A stretch of DNA of 18,546 nucleotides from Cyclostephanos tholiformis (Eukaryota; Bacillariophyta; Thalassiosirophyceae; Thalassiosirales; Thalassiosiraceae): the NCBI GenBank assembly GCA_036939975.1, contig JALLPB010000275.1, positions 1-18,546 of the forward strand, given 5' to 3'. Under the pieces are notes generated by a model. It was not told the DNA's origin, did not search any database, and worked only from the letters and a program-made list of their open reading frames with translations. This document shows, one piece after another, positions 9,701 to 18,415 of the stretch; the stretch's first letter is position 1; each line of letters begins with the position of its first letter. Position numbers and translations under genes: made by a program.

Positions 9701-12673
9701 AAATTCTCATATATCCCTGAGACTTGCCGTTTTTGAATTCGTGGAACTCGTCAACAATCACAAGCTTCCATTCGACAGTAGCGATATGGTCATAGTCTCC
9801 AGCTCTGGTAAATAATGATTTCCCCACAATAAGGATGAAGTCAAGCCCGTCCTTGATTCTATCCAAGGATTTTTCACGAGTCGGTCCAGAGTAAACACCG
9901 ACATTGAAATGCCCCCAAGTATTGAATTCGTTCTTCACAAAAGTGAGAGTAGTGAGACATGAATTATGTTAATCAGTGGGATAGAGTTTGAGAATGCAAG
10001 ATACACACACTGTCATACCTGCCAGTTCTCAACGACACTCGATGGGACGATAATTAGTATGGGCGCAAATTTTGGTAGCTCCGCATTTTCAATTACAGAC
10101 GTTATGCCAAAACCAGTGAGCAACGCTTGACGCTTACTCTCCTCCCGGGCTTGAAGCGCCTTCTTCAACCTGTTGCTATGCTGTTTGATCTCGAGCTCGT
10201 CCAGCCCATTCCCTTTCTTCTTAAGTAATGCGGCAATTAGAGAGATCACTTGGACCGTCTTTCCCAATCCCATGTCATCCCCGAGAACGCATCCCTTGCC
10301 ATGAATTACGGACGAATACATAAACTGAATGCCGTATCGTTGGTATCCCTTCAAATAGCGATTGATCGATGCCGGCACCTTATCGATATCTTCATCATGC
10401 GCGATGGGCGCAAGCATCTTTCGGCCGTCCTCGCCCTCTTCCGTGTCCCCCTCATCCTCGTAGCCAATGAGTGGATCGCCCCGCTTCCACCACTTGGAGA
10501 GTATGAACGGTACGAGCGGACCGGGAGCTCCCATTTTTGGCTCAGAAAAGTCTGGCTTCAACTTTCGGATTTCACGATCCACTTTGTCATCCGAGAGGTC
10601 GCACTTGTCATCTTCGTCGATCTCATACCTGCTCACCCATCGACTGCCGTTGTTGTCGAGAGAACATTCTTTGGTAGGCTCGGCAATATCAATATCAGAA
10701 TAAACGGAGGTTGAACGACAACGCCGGACATTCCTTTTCAGAGCGAGCTCCTCAATGTTCTTGTTCGGCAATGTATTGGAATCGTCATCAATGCTACCAA
10801 TTGCTTTGGAAGGTGCATAAGATGTTGCTTTCGAAATGGATCGTTTCATTGGTTGGACTGGCTTCGTCTTTTCCCTCTGCCTACTCCGTCCCCTTTTCCT
10901 CCTGCCAACGTCGTCACTGCTATCATCGTCACCAGCGAATTTTGTCTTCTCATTCCTTAAGTCTACATCGGAATCATCCCACAACCCATCGTCATCGGGG
11001 TCTCTCGCTCCGCCTCCTTGGATCTGGAAGGAAGGCCTGCGTCCAGTGCACCGTCTTTTCGAGGGAGACTCGTCGTCGTCATCGTCGCCATCACAAGGGA
11101 CTCGATTCTTCCACGGCCCCCGACTCTGACGGTCGCCCCCGCCGATGTCCACGACGGCGTCCGTACCAAATGCGCTCCCTTTACCTCTCACCTGTCCTCC
11201 TCCCCTACTGGGATTCCTACTATTCTCGTCACCCAACTCCGATATGCTCTTCACCTCAGAGTCATCCGCCCCAACCAGAATTTCACTGCCCTCAAGTCCT
11301 CCTGCACCGGCGCGCGTTAACGCCGTTCCCGTCCGCTGCTGCTCCCGCCATCGCTTCTCCTGTTCCTCCCGCTCCCGCCTCTCCACCGCCATCGGGTTGC
11401 GACCGACTGCATTCGCGCGTCGTTCCTCGATCATGGTGTCGATTTCAGCGCTCTCACCGCGCCGCCTCCGGGACCCCTCCTCCTCTCTCGCGCGCCTGTC
11501 GCGCAGTGCCCGTCGCATCGCCTCCGAGATGCCTTCGTCGGACTCGTCGGAGGAATCCGGGACGTTCGTGCGTCCTCCCGCGAGTCGTGGGCGTCTTTCT
11601 GCTATCGCCATCCCCATCGTCGTCGCCCCGGAAGCCACGACGCGTATCGGCGAGCGCAGGATCGCCCTTCCCCCTGCCGCAGCCGCAGCCGCCGCCGCCT
11701 GCCTGGCCCGCATCGCCCTCAACATTCCCTCCCCGTGGTCATCGTCGCTATCGTCGCTTGACCCACCAGGCATGAGTCCGAAACGACTTCGCGACGTCAT
11801 CGACGTGGTCGTCCCGTCCCTTGACGACTGCCGCCCCCGCGATCGTTGCTGTTCCCCCCTCACGTCAGACGATCCGATCTCTGCATCGTCATCATCGCCC
11901 GCCCTCTTTCTTCTTCTTCTCTCATCGTCGTCATCGTCGTCGGAGTATGACACGTCTCGGTCGGCGGCGTGACCGTGCCTCCGAGTCGTCTTAATATCGT
12001 CGCGTTCTTTGAACGAAACGCGATTGCGAGGGGATTGAACGGGGGGGCTAGAGGCGGGGCAATCACGACGAACGCCGAATACGCCGATGTCCTTCCTCCC
12101 GCGCTTCATAATCGTCGATTGCGGGGACGACGCACTGTTGACATTGATCGACGACGACGACGAAGTCCTCCTAACGGGATGATTTTCGCCGATACGCTCG
12201 AATGACGACGAGGTTCGACGCGGGGAGGGGCCGGCGGCGTCGATAGGGCTCATCCTCGTCTGACATCCTCGCCCTACCCCCACGTCATCGTGGCGGGGAT
12301 CGTCGTCATCGTCATCCTCCGCCAGAAGGTCCGCAGAGCCATCCCCCGACGAGGCATCGCGTTCGTCGTCGTCGTCGTCGTCGTTCCTCCCTCGAAGACG
12401 TACCATCCCATCCCTACTCCTGCTAGCCTCCGCCTCCTCCTCTTCGTAGTCGTTGCCATTGCGGTCGTCGTCGTCGTCGGCGGCGTCGGCGGCGGCGGCG
12501 GCGGCGGCGCGACGTCTCCTCTCCAAGCGTCGACGTTCGAGTTCCACGGCGCGCTCGCGACGGCGTTGGTCCGCTCTCAAGCGGAGGGCGTCGTCGAGGT
12601 CGAGACAGCTATTAGCTCCGCACAGTTGAGTGGATACGAAAGGGGGGGGGGACGCTTCGTCGCTCGAGGACAT
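6768..12673 (-). CDS. SNF2-family ATPase of the ERCC6L2 / SWITCH2 type
   Basis: Predicted nuclear DNA-dependent ATPase. Relatives (human ERCC6L2, plant SWITCH2) act in DNA double-strand-break or transcription-linked repair. Exons: 12673-10019, 9932-9658, 9578-8615, 8519-8484, 8413-8397, 8315-8200, 8112-8064, 7990-7747, 7670-6768, giving 1752 residues; all eight introns (70-95 bp) are GT-AG with agreeing phases. Residues 1 to about 690 are disordered and Asp/Glu/Arg/Ser-rich, with a basic stretch at 590-612 that could be a nuclear signal. The core starts at [20 protein letters not shown] (766). Walker A is GDDMGLGKT (798-806); motif II is DEFH (946-949), not DEAH; motif III is GMTGTLMQN (about 975-983). 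Then come a Cys cluster (CDCG, KKCC, CQGCPTC), [39 protein letters not shown] and [11 protein letters not shown]. The Cys insertion and the RQVYK...GELFG block after motif VI match ERCC6L2/SWITCH2 rather than CSB. The last 300 residues are acidic and unassigned. Confidence 0.9.
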
Positions 12674-12821
12674 GGCGACTGGGGAAGGTGTGGTTGGTTG
12701 CGACGGGTCGTTATTTTTCTGAGATCTAACTGTGACTGGACACCTCTTCTCTTCAGAATAGAGGTACTATTACAATTATTATTTTAGGTTTTAACGATAA
12801 AATTCAATTCACACTACCGTC
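12674..12821. promoter_or_regulatory. Shared intergenic promoter region of two divergent genes
   Basis: Only 148 bp separate the ATPase start codon (minus strand, 12673) from the BAG-protein start codon (plus strand, 12822). The AT-rich half near the BAG gene (about 12760-12812) contrasts with the GC-rich coding DNA on both sides. Both promoters and leaders must lie here unless the leaders are very short or begin inside the neighbouring gene. I recognise no specific factor site. Confidence 0.55.
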
Positions 12822-13742
12822 ATGGACAGAAAAGGCAAAGCCAAGCCAGAGTCATCGCCGGGACGCCCTCTCGATCCTCCTCGGGCGAGGAAGGATAATG
12901 GGTCAATGTTCACTTCGATGGTATCTCCGTCGTCGTCGTCATGCGCTCATAAAACGAGGACTTACACCCTCGACGATATTCATATTCTCCGTAAGCCGTC
13001 GTATGGTAAAACCCCGACACTGAGCAATAGTTGCAATCATTCGAAGACGCCGACGAAGAGGTCGACGTCTCCGTCGGGCGGTATCCCCGTCGACGAAAGC
13101 GCGATGACGACGACCGCCGCCCCGACGACCGTCGCCACCATCCGACTGCGCGTGTCGCATCTGGGGGGATATCCCCCCTATCACGAGATCGAAATGTCCC
13201 CCCTCTCCACCCTACTGGATCTCAAATTGGAAATCGAAAAACGTACTTTGCTCCCACCGCCATATCAGCGACTCATCGCTAAGCGGAAGAGGATGGACGA
13301 CGACGGCATGATCCTCGGTCCCACGGTGTTCGGTGATGGCGGTGGGGACGGGGTAGACGGTAGCGGCGGCGGCGGCGCTTCTCGTTCGGTACTTGGCATG
13401 GGAATAGCGCTCGTGGACGGCGAGAAGGTCCTCCTGATGCATTCCCCCCTATACGAAAGAGATCGTGGTGGGATCGAGAAATTAAATGAGCACATCGGCG
13501 AGATCGACAGGATCAAGGCCGCTAGGGTGTCGGGGAACATGAACGACAAAACCGTCCAGGAGTTGATCATACAGGTATGCTGCAAATTGGATTGCGTCGA
13601 GACGAGCGGTTCCGAGGCGCTGAGGATGATGAGGAAGGCGACGATAAAAAGAGCGGAGGGGGTCGCTCGCATGAGCGAAAAGGCCGACAAGAGGGCGCTC
13701 GAATGTATCAGCAAGGAGGCCAAGAGGGGAATGGATCCTTGA
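12822..13742 (+). CDS. Ubiquitin-like plus BAG-domain co-chaperone
   Basis: Intronless, 306 residues. Residues 1-103 are Ser/Thr/Pro-rich and probably disordered. Residues 106 to about 209 look like a ubiquitin-like fold: TIRLRV opening strand, LLDLKLEIEKRTLLPPPYQR helix and turn, then GIALVDGEKVLLM closing strands. A Gly/Asp-rich insert (about 171-187) interrupts it. Residues 217 to about 295 form three charged helices of BAG type (IEKLNEHIGEIDRIKAARV, VQELIIQVCCKLDCVETSGS, ALRMMRKATIKRAEGV). BAG proteins bind the Hsp70 ATPase domain and promote nucleotide exchange; the ubiquitin-like part may link to the proteasome. The order matches animal BAG1 and plant BAG1-4. The start is the first ATG after the short divergent spacer. 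The domain call is from pattern alone; helix 3 is the least certain. Confidence 0.8.
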   Translation: MDRKGKAKPESSPGRPLDPPRARKDNGSMFTSMVSPSSSSCAHKTRTYTLDDIHILRKPSYGKTPTLSNSCNHSKTPTKRSTSPSGGIPVDESAMTTTAAPTTVATIRLRVSHLGGYPPYHEIEMSPLSTLLDLKLEIEKRTLLPPPYQRLIAKRKRMDDDGMILGPTVFGDGGGDGVDGSGGGGASRSVLGMGIALVDGEKVLLMHSPLYERDRGGIEKLNEHIGEIDRIKAARVSGNMNDKTVQELIIQVCCKLDCVETSGSEALRMMRKATIKRAEGVARMSEKADKRALECISKEAKRGMDP

Positions 13743-14573
13743 TTTCATTGGTGTATTATTTTTTTTGTAAACACGAACGTAAACCTTTTGTACAAGACTG
13801 AATACAAGGAGGGAGTGGAAAGGTTGCACACACGAAGAAGGATTGGGGGGATAGCGGTGTGGGCAATGCCTCGAACGCGAGTGTAATGCAGGATGTAGCG
13901 ACAGTTATCGGGATAGACGAAAGAAAGCCCAGCCCAAACTTAAATAGAAAAGAGTTGTCTGACCGACGACAACAAGGAGGTGCCCAGTTCCTTTTTGATA
14001 TGATTTAGATGCTCACAATAGACTGTACCACGGTGGCGCCAGCATAACTCCTACTTCAACATATAATAATAATGAAGGTTTTTTCTTTAGGTGGGGGGGG
14101 GGAGGGGGCTCTCGATTGCTTGCGGGGGAAAGTTGGAATGCTAGATAGTATTACCCAAGATTTGTGTTCATGATGCTTCTGTTCCATCTCATCTTTGGGG
14201 GGCCCATTGCCGGATATCACATAAACAAGTCCCGGTAGTTCACTTACCCAAATGATGCACAACATGGGATGTACCGAGATTTAGGAGCAGAAATGCAATC
14301 ATTGTCGACCAGGGTTTTCCGAATTCTGGGACACACTCCCCTTGGACTGTCCTGATGTGAAGACTATCCATTCCATACGCGTTTCAAACCTTAACAATAG
14401 CATAGCATTCTAAACTACAAGTACTTTTCGCTTGGAATTGTATCGAAGATAAGACGAAGCGCCAAAAAGAGCAGTCAATTCAACATAATTAATTGCCTTT
14501 ATCAAAGCAATTAACGAACAAAATCCACACAGCAAATTCAAAGGGCCCAAGGAAACAGCGCATGAAGTTTTTT
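13743..14573. other. Convergent intergenic region, no gene seen
   Basis: This holds the 3' ends of the BAG gene (+) and the La-related gene (-). It includes an ATAATAATAAT run near 14063 and a G-tract (ten G, A, five G) at 14093-14108. The 69-codon minus frame at 14056-14265 reads across the homopolymer and has no family likeness, so I do not call it a gene. Confidence 0.4.
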
Positions 14574-16955
14574 TCACCTCCCATCCTTGATGACCTGCAT
14601 ATTACCATGACGGAGTGAATATAATTTGTGAGGGAGAATCAAATGAATAGTAAGGAAGGGTGCAGATATGTATAAACTTACATCGGCAAATAAACGTTTA
14701 GAGCCCCACAATACTTTAGAATTTTGCCCCATGGAACCTAGATCATTCGATGTTAGAAGTGGTTGCACGTTCTGTTGCTCTCCTGTGTTCATACCATTAT
14801 CTTCGTTGAAAGATCCCCCAGTTGAAAATTTTACTGCTATGTTCACATCAATAATTGGCTCACCGTTTGATGGTGATGATTCTGACGTGGGAAGATAATA
14901 TGATCGGGAGGTAATATCCTCGCTGGTATCCATGGTCGAGGATTCGTCATGATTTTTGTTGTCGTGGTGAATTGCATGTCCTTGTTTCTTGGAATCTTTT
15001 TCATTATCATTCCCGAGAAGGCTGAGGTCATGGAATTCAGACAGTATTTTTCGCTCAATTTCTTCAGTTCGGTGGGTGTGGCTGTCAACCTCGTCGTCAG
15101 CTGACGGTGACGATGTTGCTGACGCTAGTGCTGTCATAATGTCAAAAGAATCATTTTTGGGAGAGTCCCGATTCGACGCATCCATTTTATTCAACAATGC
15201 ACTAGCGTAACCAACAAGATTACTGTTTGCATTCTTTTCACCTTGCTGCTTTTTCTGGTCGTCGCTCCCTCCTAAACCTGGAAAGTCAGAAGAACTAAAC
15301 ATGACTTTGTTTCCATCAGACTTTTTACTTTTGAAACTTTCAGGCGTTGCATCGCCACGATTCCTTCCGAATTGAGAAAGCTTGTCTCCACTCTTCAGCG
15401 AGGAGGGTCTATTCGCCCCTCCTCCACCTTTATGTCCACCAGAAGGTGGTGATGGGGAATGACCATGCAATTTCAAGTGATCGCGATTATTCAATTCGCC
15501 GTTCCTTGATCCCCTATTCCCCACTGAGCTAGATCCGTACGAAACCTTAGTGTGTTGTTGTTGGGGATTCTTCTGCTTCTTTTTATCAACGCGATTCTTC
15601 TTCCCGTCCCCGTCGTGATTCGGATTTATGATATGCTGAGATATAGGGGAGCTTGCGCCACGTCTACGATCATAGTATAGACGAGGGGGAAGCGGGTATC
15701 CATGGTAATGCAATCCTCTACCTCTTCCACCACCACCACCACTGCCACCGCCACCATAATCGACGTATTGCTGCATACCATAATATGCATGAAAAGTAGG
15801 GGGGTAACCATGTTGTGGATAGCCTACATAGCCAATATGATGAAGGGGTGGATAAGGTGGCATTTGAGGCTGTTGCATTAGGTTTTGTGCCGCCCCCTGC
15901 TGTGGATACCCTGCCTGCTGCATTTGCTGAGGATGATAATATAGATAGGACTGCGAAATTTCTTGGATTCCCCCCGACATTGAACTAGGAGGAGATAGTT
16001 GATGCATCGAAGGGGCTATGGGATACGGAGGTAGAATGCTGGTATTTTGGTTGACAATCATAGGAGGTGGTTGAGATGGTCCGGGGGGGATAGAATATGC
16101 GCCACCAGAACTCTGCTGACCAATGAGGGGAATGGACTCTCCCCCTTTCAAAACTGGTACTGGCACAGAAGATACAGTTGTCATTGAACCCATCAACACA
16201 TTCGGAGGTTGAAAATTGCGAACTCTTATCTGTTGTTGCTGTTGCTGCTGTTGCGGCAGCGACTCCAACGATGCCGACGGTGGACTTTCTGAACCCACTT
16301 GCGACGCTCCAATTATATACGGCATACCAAGTTGCTGGTACTGACCCATGAATTCCCGACCCTCTCCTCGCAGATGATGCTGTTGAGTAAGAGGGAATGA
16401 TGGTGGAGGGAAGGGCACCATCCCAATCATACCTTGATTAGAATTCGAACTTTGATGGTATCCTTGTTGCTGATGCTGGTAAGGGTGGGTTTGAAAGGGA
16501 TGAGGAACCCTTGCGGGCATATTTCCCAAGGAAGTTCCTACTCCAGTGACTTCGCTATTCACTAGTGGAGGCAAGTGTTGATTTATGGGACCAATCCAAT
16601 TTCCATCAGGACTAATTGTGACTACACTGCTACCTTTGTCGAATGCCTTGGCCAAGAGTAACGCAGCAGATTCCACAGGTTTTTCCTCCTGTCCACCAAA
16701 TTGCGAACAAACATATTGGACTTTAGGAAAGTTCGTAATTATACCCACTGGACACATGTGCTGCAATGGACGCGGTGTGGACATATCGACATGCTCAGAT
16801 GTTAGCATGTTGCGCAGATATGTGTCCCGTGAGAGATTTTGGGGTGAGAAATAGAATTCCACTTGAGATCTGAGCTTGGTGTAGAGGGATTCATGTGATG
16901 GATTACTCTCCATGGCAGAAGAATGGCCGCTTTGATCTGTTTGTACAGATGACAT
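14574..16955 (-). CDS. La-related RNA-binding protein (LARP)
   Basis: Two coding exons, 16955-14682 and 14594-14574, give 764 residues; the 87-bp intron is GTAAGT...TGCAG. Residues about 24-122 form a La motif: LRSQVEFYFSPQNLSRDTYL, CPVGIITNFPKVQYVC, LLAKAFDKGSSVVTISPDG. In La-related proteins this winged-helix fold binds RNA 3' ends or mRNA and regulates translation or stability in the cytoplasm. The rest is low complexity: Q8 at 235-242, Pro/Gln/Tyr-rich 250-395, a Gly-rich GGGGSGGGGGRGRG segment near 400-416, a basic region, a DFPGLGG motif at 557-563 and a Ser/Asp-rich tail. I see no RRM or DM15 region, so the LARP1/4/6 subtype is open. The frame is open to 17069, but I start at MSSVQ because a good 3' splice site (TTTTTCTAG at 17018) lies upstream of it. 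Confidence 0.82.
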   Translation of the reverse strand: MSSVQTDQSGHSSAMESNPSHESLYTKLRSQVEFYFSPQNLSRDTYLRNMLTSEHVDMSTPRPLQHMCPVGIITNFPKVQYVCSQFGGQEEKPVESAALLLAKAFDKGSSVVTISPDGNWIGPINQHLPPLVNSEVTGVGTSLGNMPARVPHPFQTHPYQHQQQGYHQSSNSNQGMIGMVPFPPPSFPLTQQHHLRGEGREFMGQYQQLGMPYIIGASQVGSESPPSASLESLPQQQQQQQQIRVRNFQPPNVLMGSMTTVSSVPVPVLKGGESIPLIGQQSSGGAYSIPPGPSQPPPMIVNQNTSILPPYPIAPSMHQLSPPSSMSGGIQEISQSYLYYHPQQMQQAGYPQQGAAQNLMQQPQMPPYPPLHHIGYVGYPQHGYPPTFHAYYGMQQYVDYGGGGSGGGGGRGRGLHYHGYPLPPRLYYDRRRGASSPISQHIINPNHDGDGKKNRVDKKKQKNPQQQHTKVSYGSSSVGNRGSRNGELNNRDHLKLHGHSPSPPSGGHKGGGGANRPSSLKSGDKLSQFGRNRGDATPESFKSKKSDGNKVMFSSSDFPGLGGSDDQKKQQGEKNANSNLVGYASALLNKMDASNRDSPKNDSFDIMTALASATSSPSADDEVDSHTHRTEEIERKILSEFHDLSLLGNDNEKDSKKQGHAIHHDNKNHDESSTMDTSEDITSRSYYLPTSESSPSNGEPIIDVNIAVKFSTGGSFNEDNGMNTGEQQNVQPLLTSNDLGSMGQNSKVLWGSKRLFADVSLYISAPFLTIHLILPHKLYSLRHGNMQVIKDGR
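14595..14681 (-). other. 87-bp intron without stop codons in the LARP gene
   Basis: The donor GTAAGT (14681) and acceptor ATATGCAG (to 14595) are good consensus sites. The length is exactly 29 codons in phase 0 without an in-frame stop, so both spliced and retained forms keep the frame and end at the same TGA. The retained form would insert a hydrophobic segment (LTIHLILPH and neighbours). Confidence 0.65.
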
Positions 16956-17340
16956 GATTTCTGCTATCAATTCTATCAGTATTCTTGTAGCCCGAGAAAG
17001 CAAATAGATGTTATCAGCTAGAAAAATACAGAATATAAAATTGGAGCGATGTGAAAGGTGAGACAGCATTCATTTTTCGGGAATTACATCTTTTCAACCG
17101 TGTTGTTCTCCCCCGGACAAGAGGCTAGGTAGACATGTAGCCCAGACGCCCTCCCGCAATAGGCCAACTGACGCGAACCATCGCCATGAAAAGATCACCA
17201 CGCTGAAAAAAAGGCACACACAGCACAATCAATCTGCAAGCAGCCACCAAAATGGGTTCTAATAATTGACAAAGCAAGCGCCGAGTGCGAACATGAATAA
17301 AAACTTTGACTCCACACAACCGCAATGCTACTTACATCGG
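16956..17340 (-). promoter_or_regulatory. Probable 5' leader of the LARP gene, possibly spliced, with a small upstream frame
   Basis: Reading the minus strand, a strong donor (GAT|GTAAGT, GT at 17335) is followed by TTTTTTTCAG (ending 17203). A weaker donor GTAATT (near 17087) is followed by TATTTTTCTAG (ending 17018). These could bound two leader introns of about 133 and 70 bp. The exon between them would carry a 20-codon upstream frame (17187-17125, MAMVRVSWPIAGGRLGYMST). An alternative is that part of this is a separate upstream coding exon. This is inferred from splice-site shape only. Confidence 0.3.
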
Positions 17341-17619
17341 CGCCTTTGCACGGCATTTTCAACATGCAATCCATTGTCCGACAACCAAGAAAGTAACGAT
17401 GATGATCATGCGACAACTTACCCTTTGTATCTCTGTATAATATTTGATCAGTGTGTCTCCAACTGACTAAACTTGCGTTCACCGTCGGGACTCCATTTCC
17501 TCCTCTCTCTTTTTTTCCTGGCTTGCTCCTTTCAATATTTTATGGAATTTTATCTCTAAGCTAAAGATAACCACCGAGGGATGAAAATCGGTCCCCCGGT
17601 ACTACACCAGCGTAATAGG

Positions 17620-17646
17620 CCGGGGTTTAAGAAACCCGGGGTTTAA
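17620..17646. repeat. Direct and inverted CCGGGGTTT motifs
   Basis: CCGGGGTTTAA occurs at 17620-17630 and again at 17636-17646. Between them AAACCCGG (17632-17639) forms a short hairpin with the first copy. The piece CGGGGTTTAAGAA is found reverse-complemented at 3151-3163. Confidence 0.55.
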
Positions 17647-17958
17647 AAAGCACCAGACACTAAATCTACCTAAATTAGAGTTAGAAAATACAAAATACTA
17701 GGAGGAGTTAAATTGCGATGCGTTGCGGCCATTTTCAAAGCCCCGACGCAACCATAAAATTCAGCGCAAATTTTCGCATTTATAATATACTTGAGTCGAC
17801 TCATAAAATTTACCGCAGCCCTTTCTCCAAACGAAAAACGACACACTCATGGGTTGGCGGGAAAAAACTGTCGAACGATAGCTGTCACACTAGCACACAT
17901 TTTAGGCTGGTTCTTATCAACCCCTGACGGTAGTATGGTACTATCTCCTTATCAGCAT

Positions 17959-17976
17959 AGTGCCACTCCAGGCACT
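17959..17976. repeat. Palindromic element related to 6579-6598
   Basis: AGTGCC and GGCACT flank ACTCCA. It looks like the reverse complement of the 6579 palindrome with two bases missing, and is likewise followed by AAAT. Confidence 0.45.
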
Positions 17977-18225
17977 AAATATCAACCTCTTCAGGCCGAT
18001 CAATTTTTTGAGGCCAAGGCTCAGTCCCAGACCCCCAGACTTGTATATCTTTGGAAAGCTGAGACTGTCAGCTTTCTCCATATTTAATAATTTTGGGTGG
18101 TTACTATGAGAAGTTTCTTTGTTAAAATGGCAATGAAGATATTGTTGTTCGTAAATTTAGTAATTGGGACTTGGCAGTGATGAGACTTTTTTGAATTATC
18201 GTTCCGGTGGGGCACACCCATTTTT

Positions 18226-18415
18226 AATGCTTAAAGCATTATTTTTAACTTTGCCATAAAAATGCACCCCCAAACATTGCCCGCCCAACTTAGCGGAGGG
18301 CACCATTGGATTCAGCGTCGAAAACTGTGTTAGATGGTAATGCCAGCGCCATCCCTGGGGCATTAATCTTCTGATATGATGCTTTAAGCAGCAAGGTTCC
18401 TTGTTAATGCTTTAA
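18226..18415. repeat. Cluster of AATGCTTTAA-like palindromic motifs
   Basis: AATGCTTAAAGCATT at 18226-18240 is a 7-bp-arm palindrome. TGCTTTAAGCA at 18380-18390 is a 5-bp-arm palindrome. AATGCTTTAAA follows near 18406, and the reverse core GCATTAA lies near 18360. No coding frame spans them. They may be the internal structure of a small dispersed repeat. Confidence 0.45.

Noticed and set aside
10711..11972. Long plus-strand open frames (354 and 275 codons) opposite the ATPase N-terminus
   Set aside because: They are Ser/Pro/Arg-rich mirror readings of GTC/GAC-type repeats on the minus strand. The minus frame continues without break into a conserved SNF2 core, so these are shadows.
12290..12787. 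Plus-strand 165-codon frame rich in Val and Gly runs, overlapping both divergent starts
   Set aside because: It is the reverse reading of Asp/Ala repeat codons in the ATPase N-terminus, with no domain likeness.
13031..13282. Alternative plus and minus frames inside the BAG-protein gene
   Set aside because: They are frame shadows. The main frame carries ubiquitin-like and BAG patterns through its whole length.
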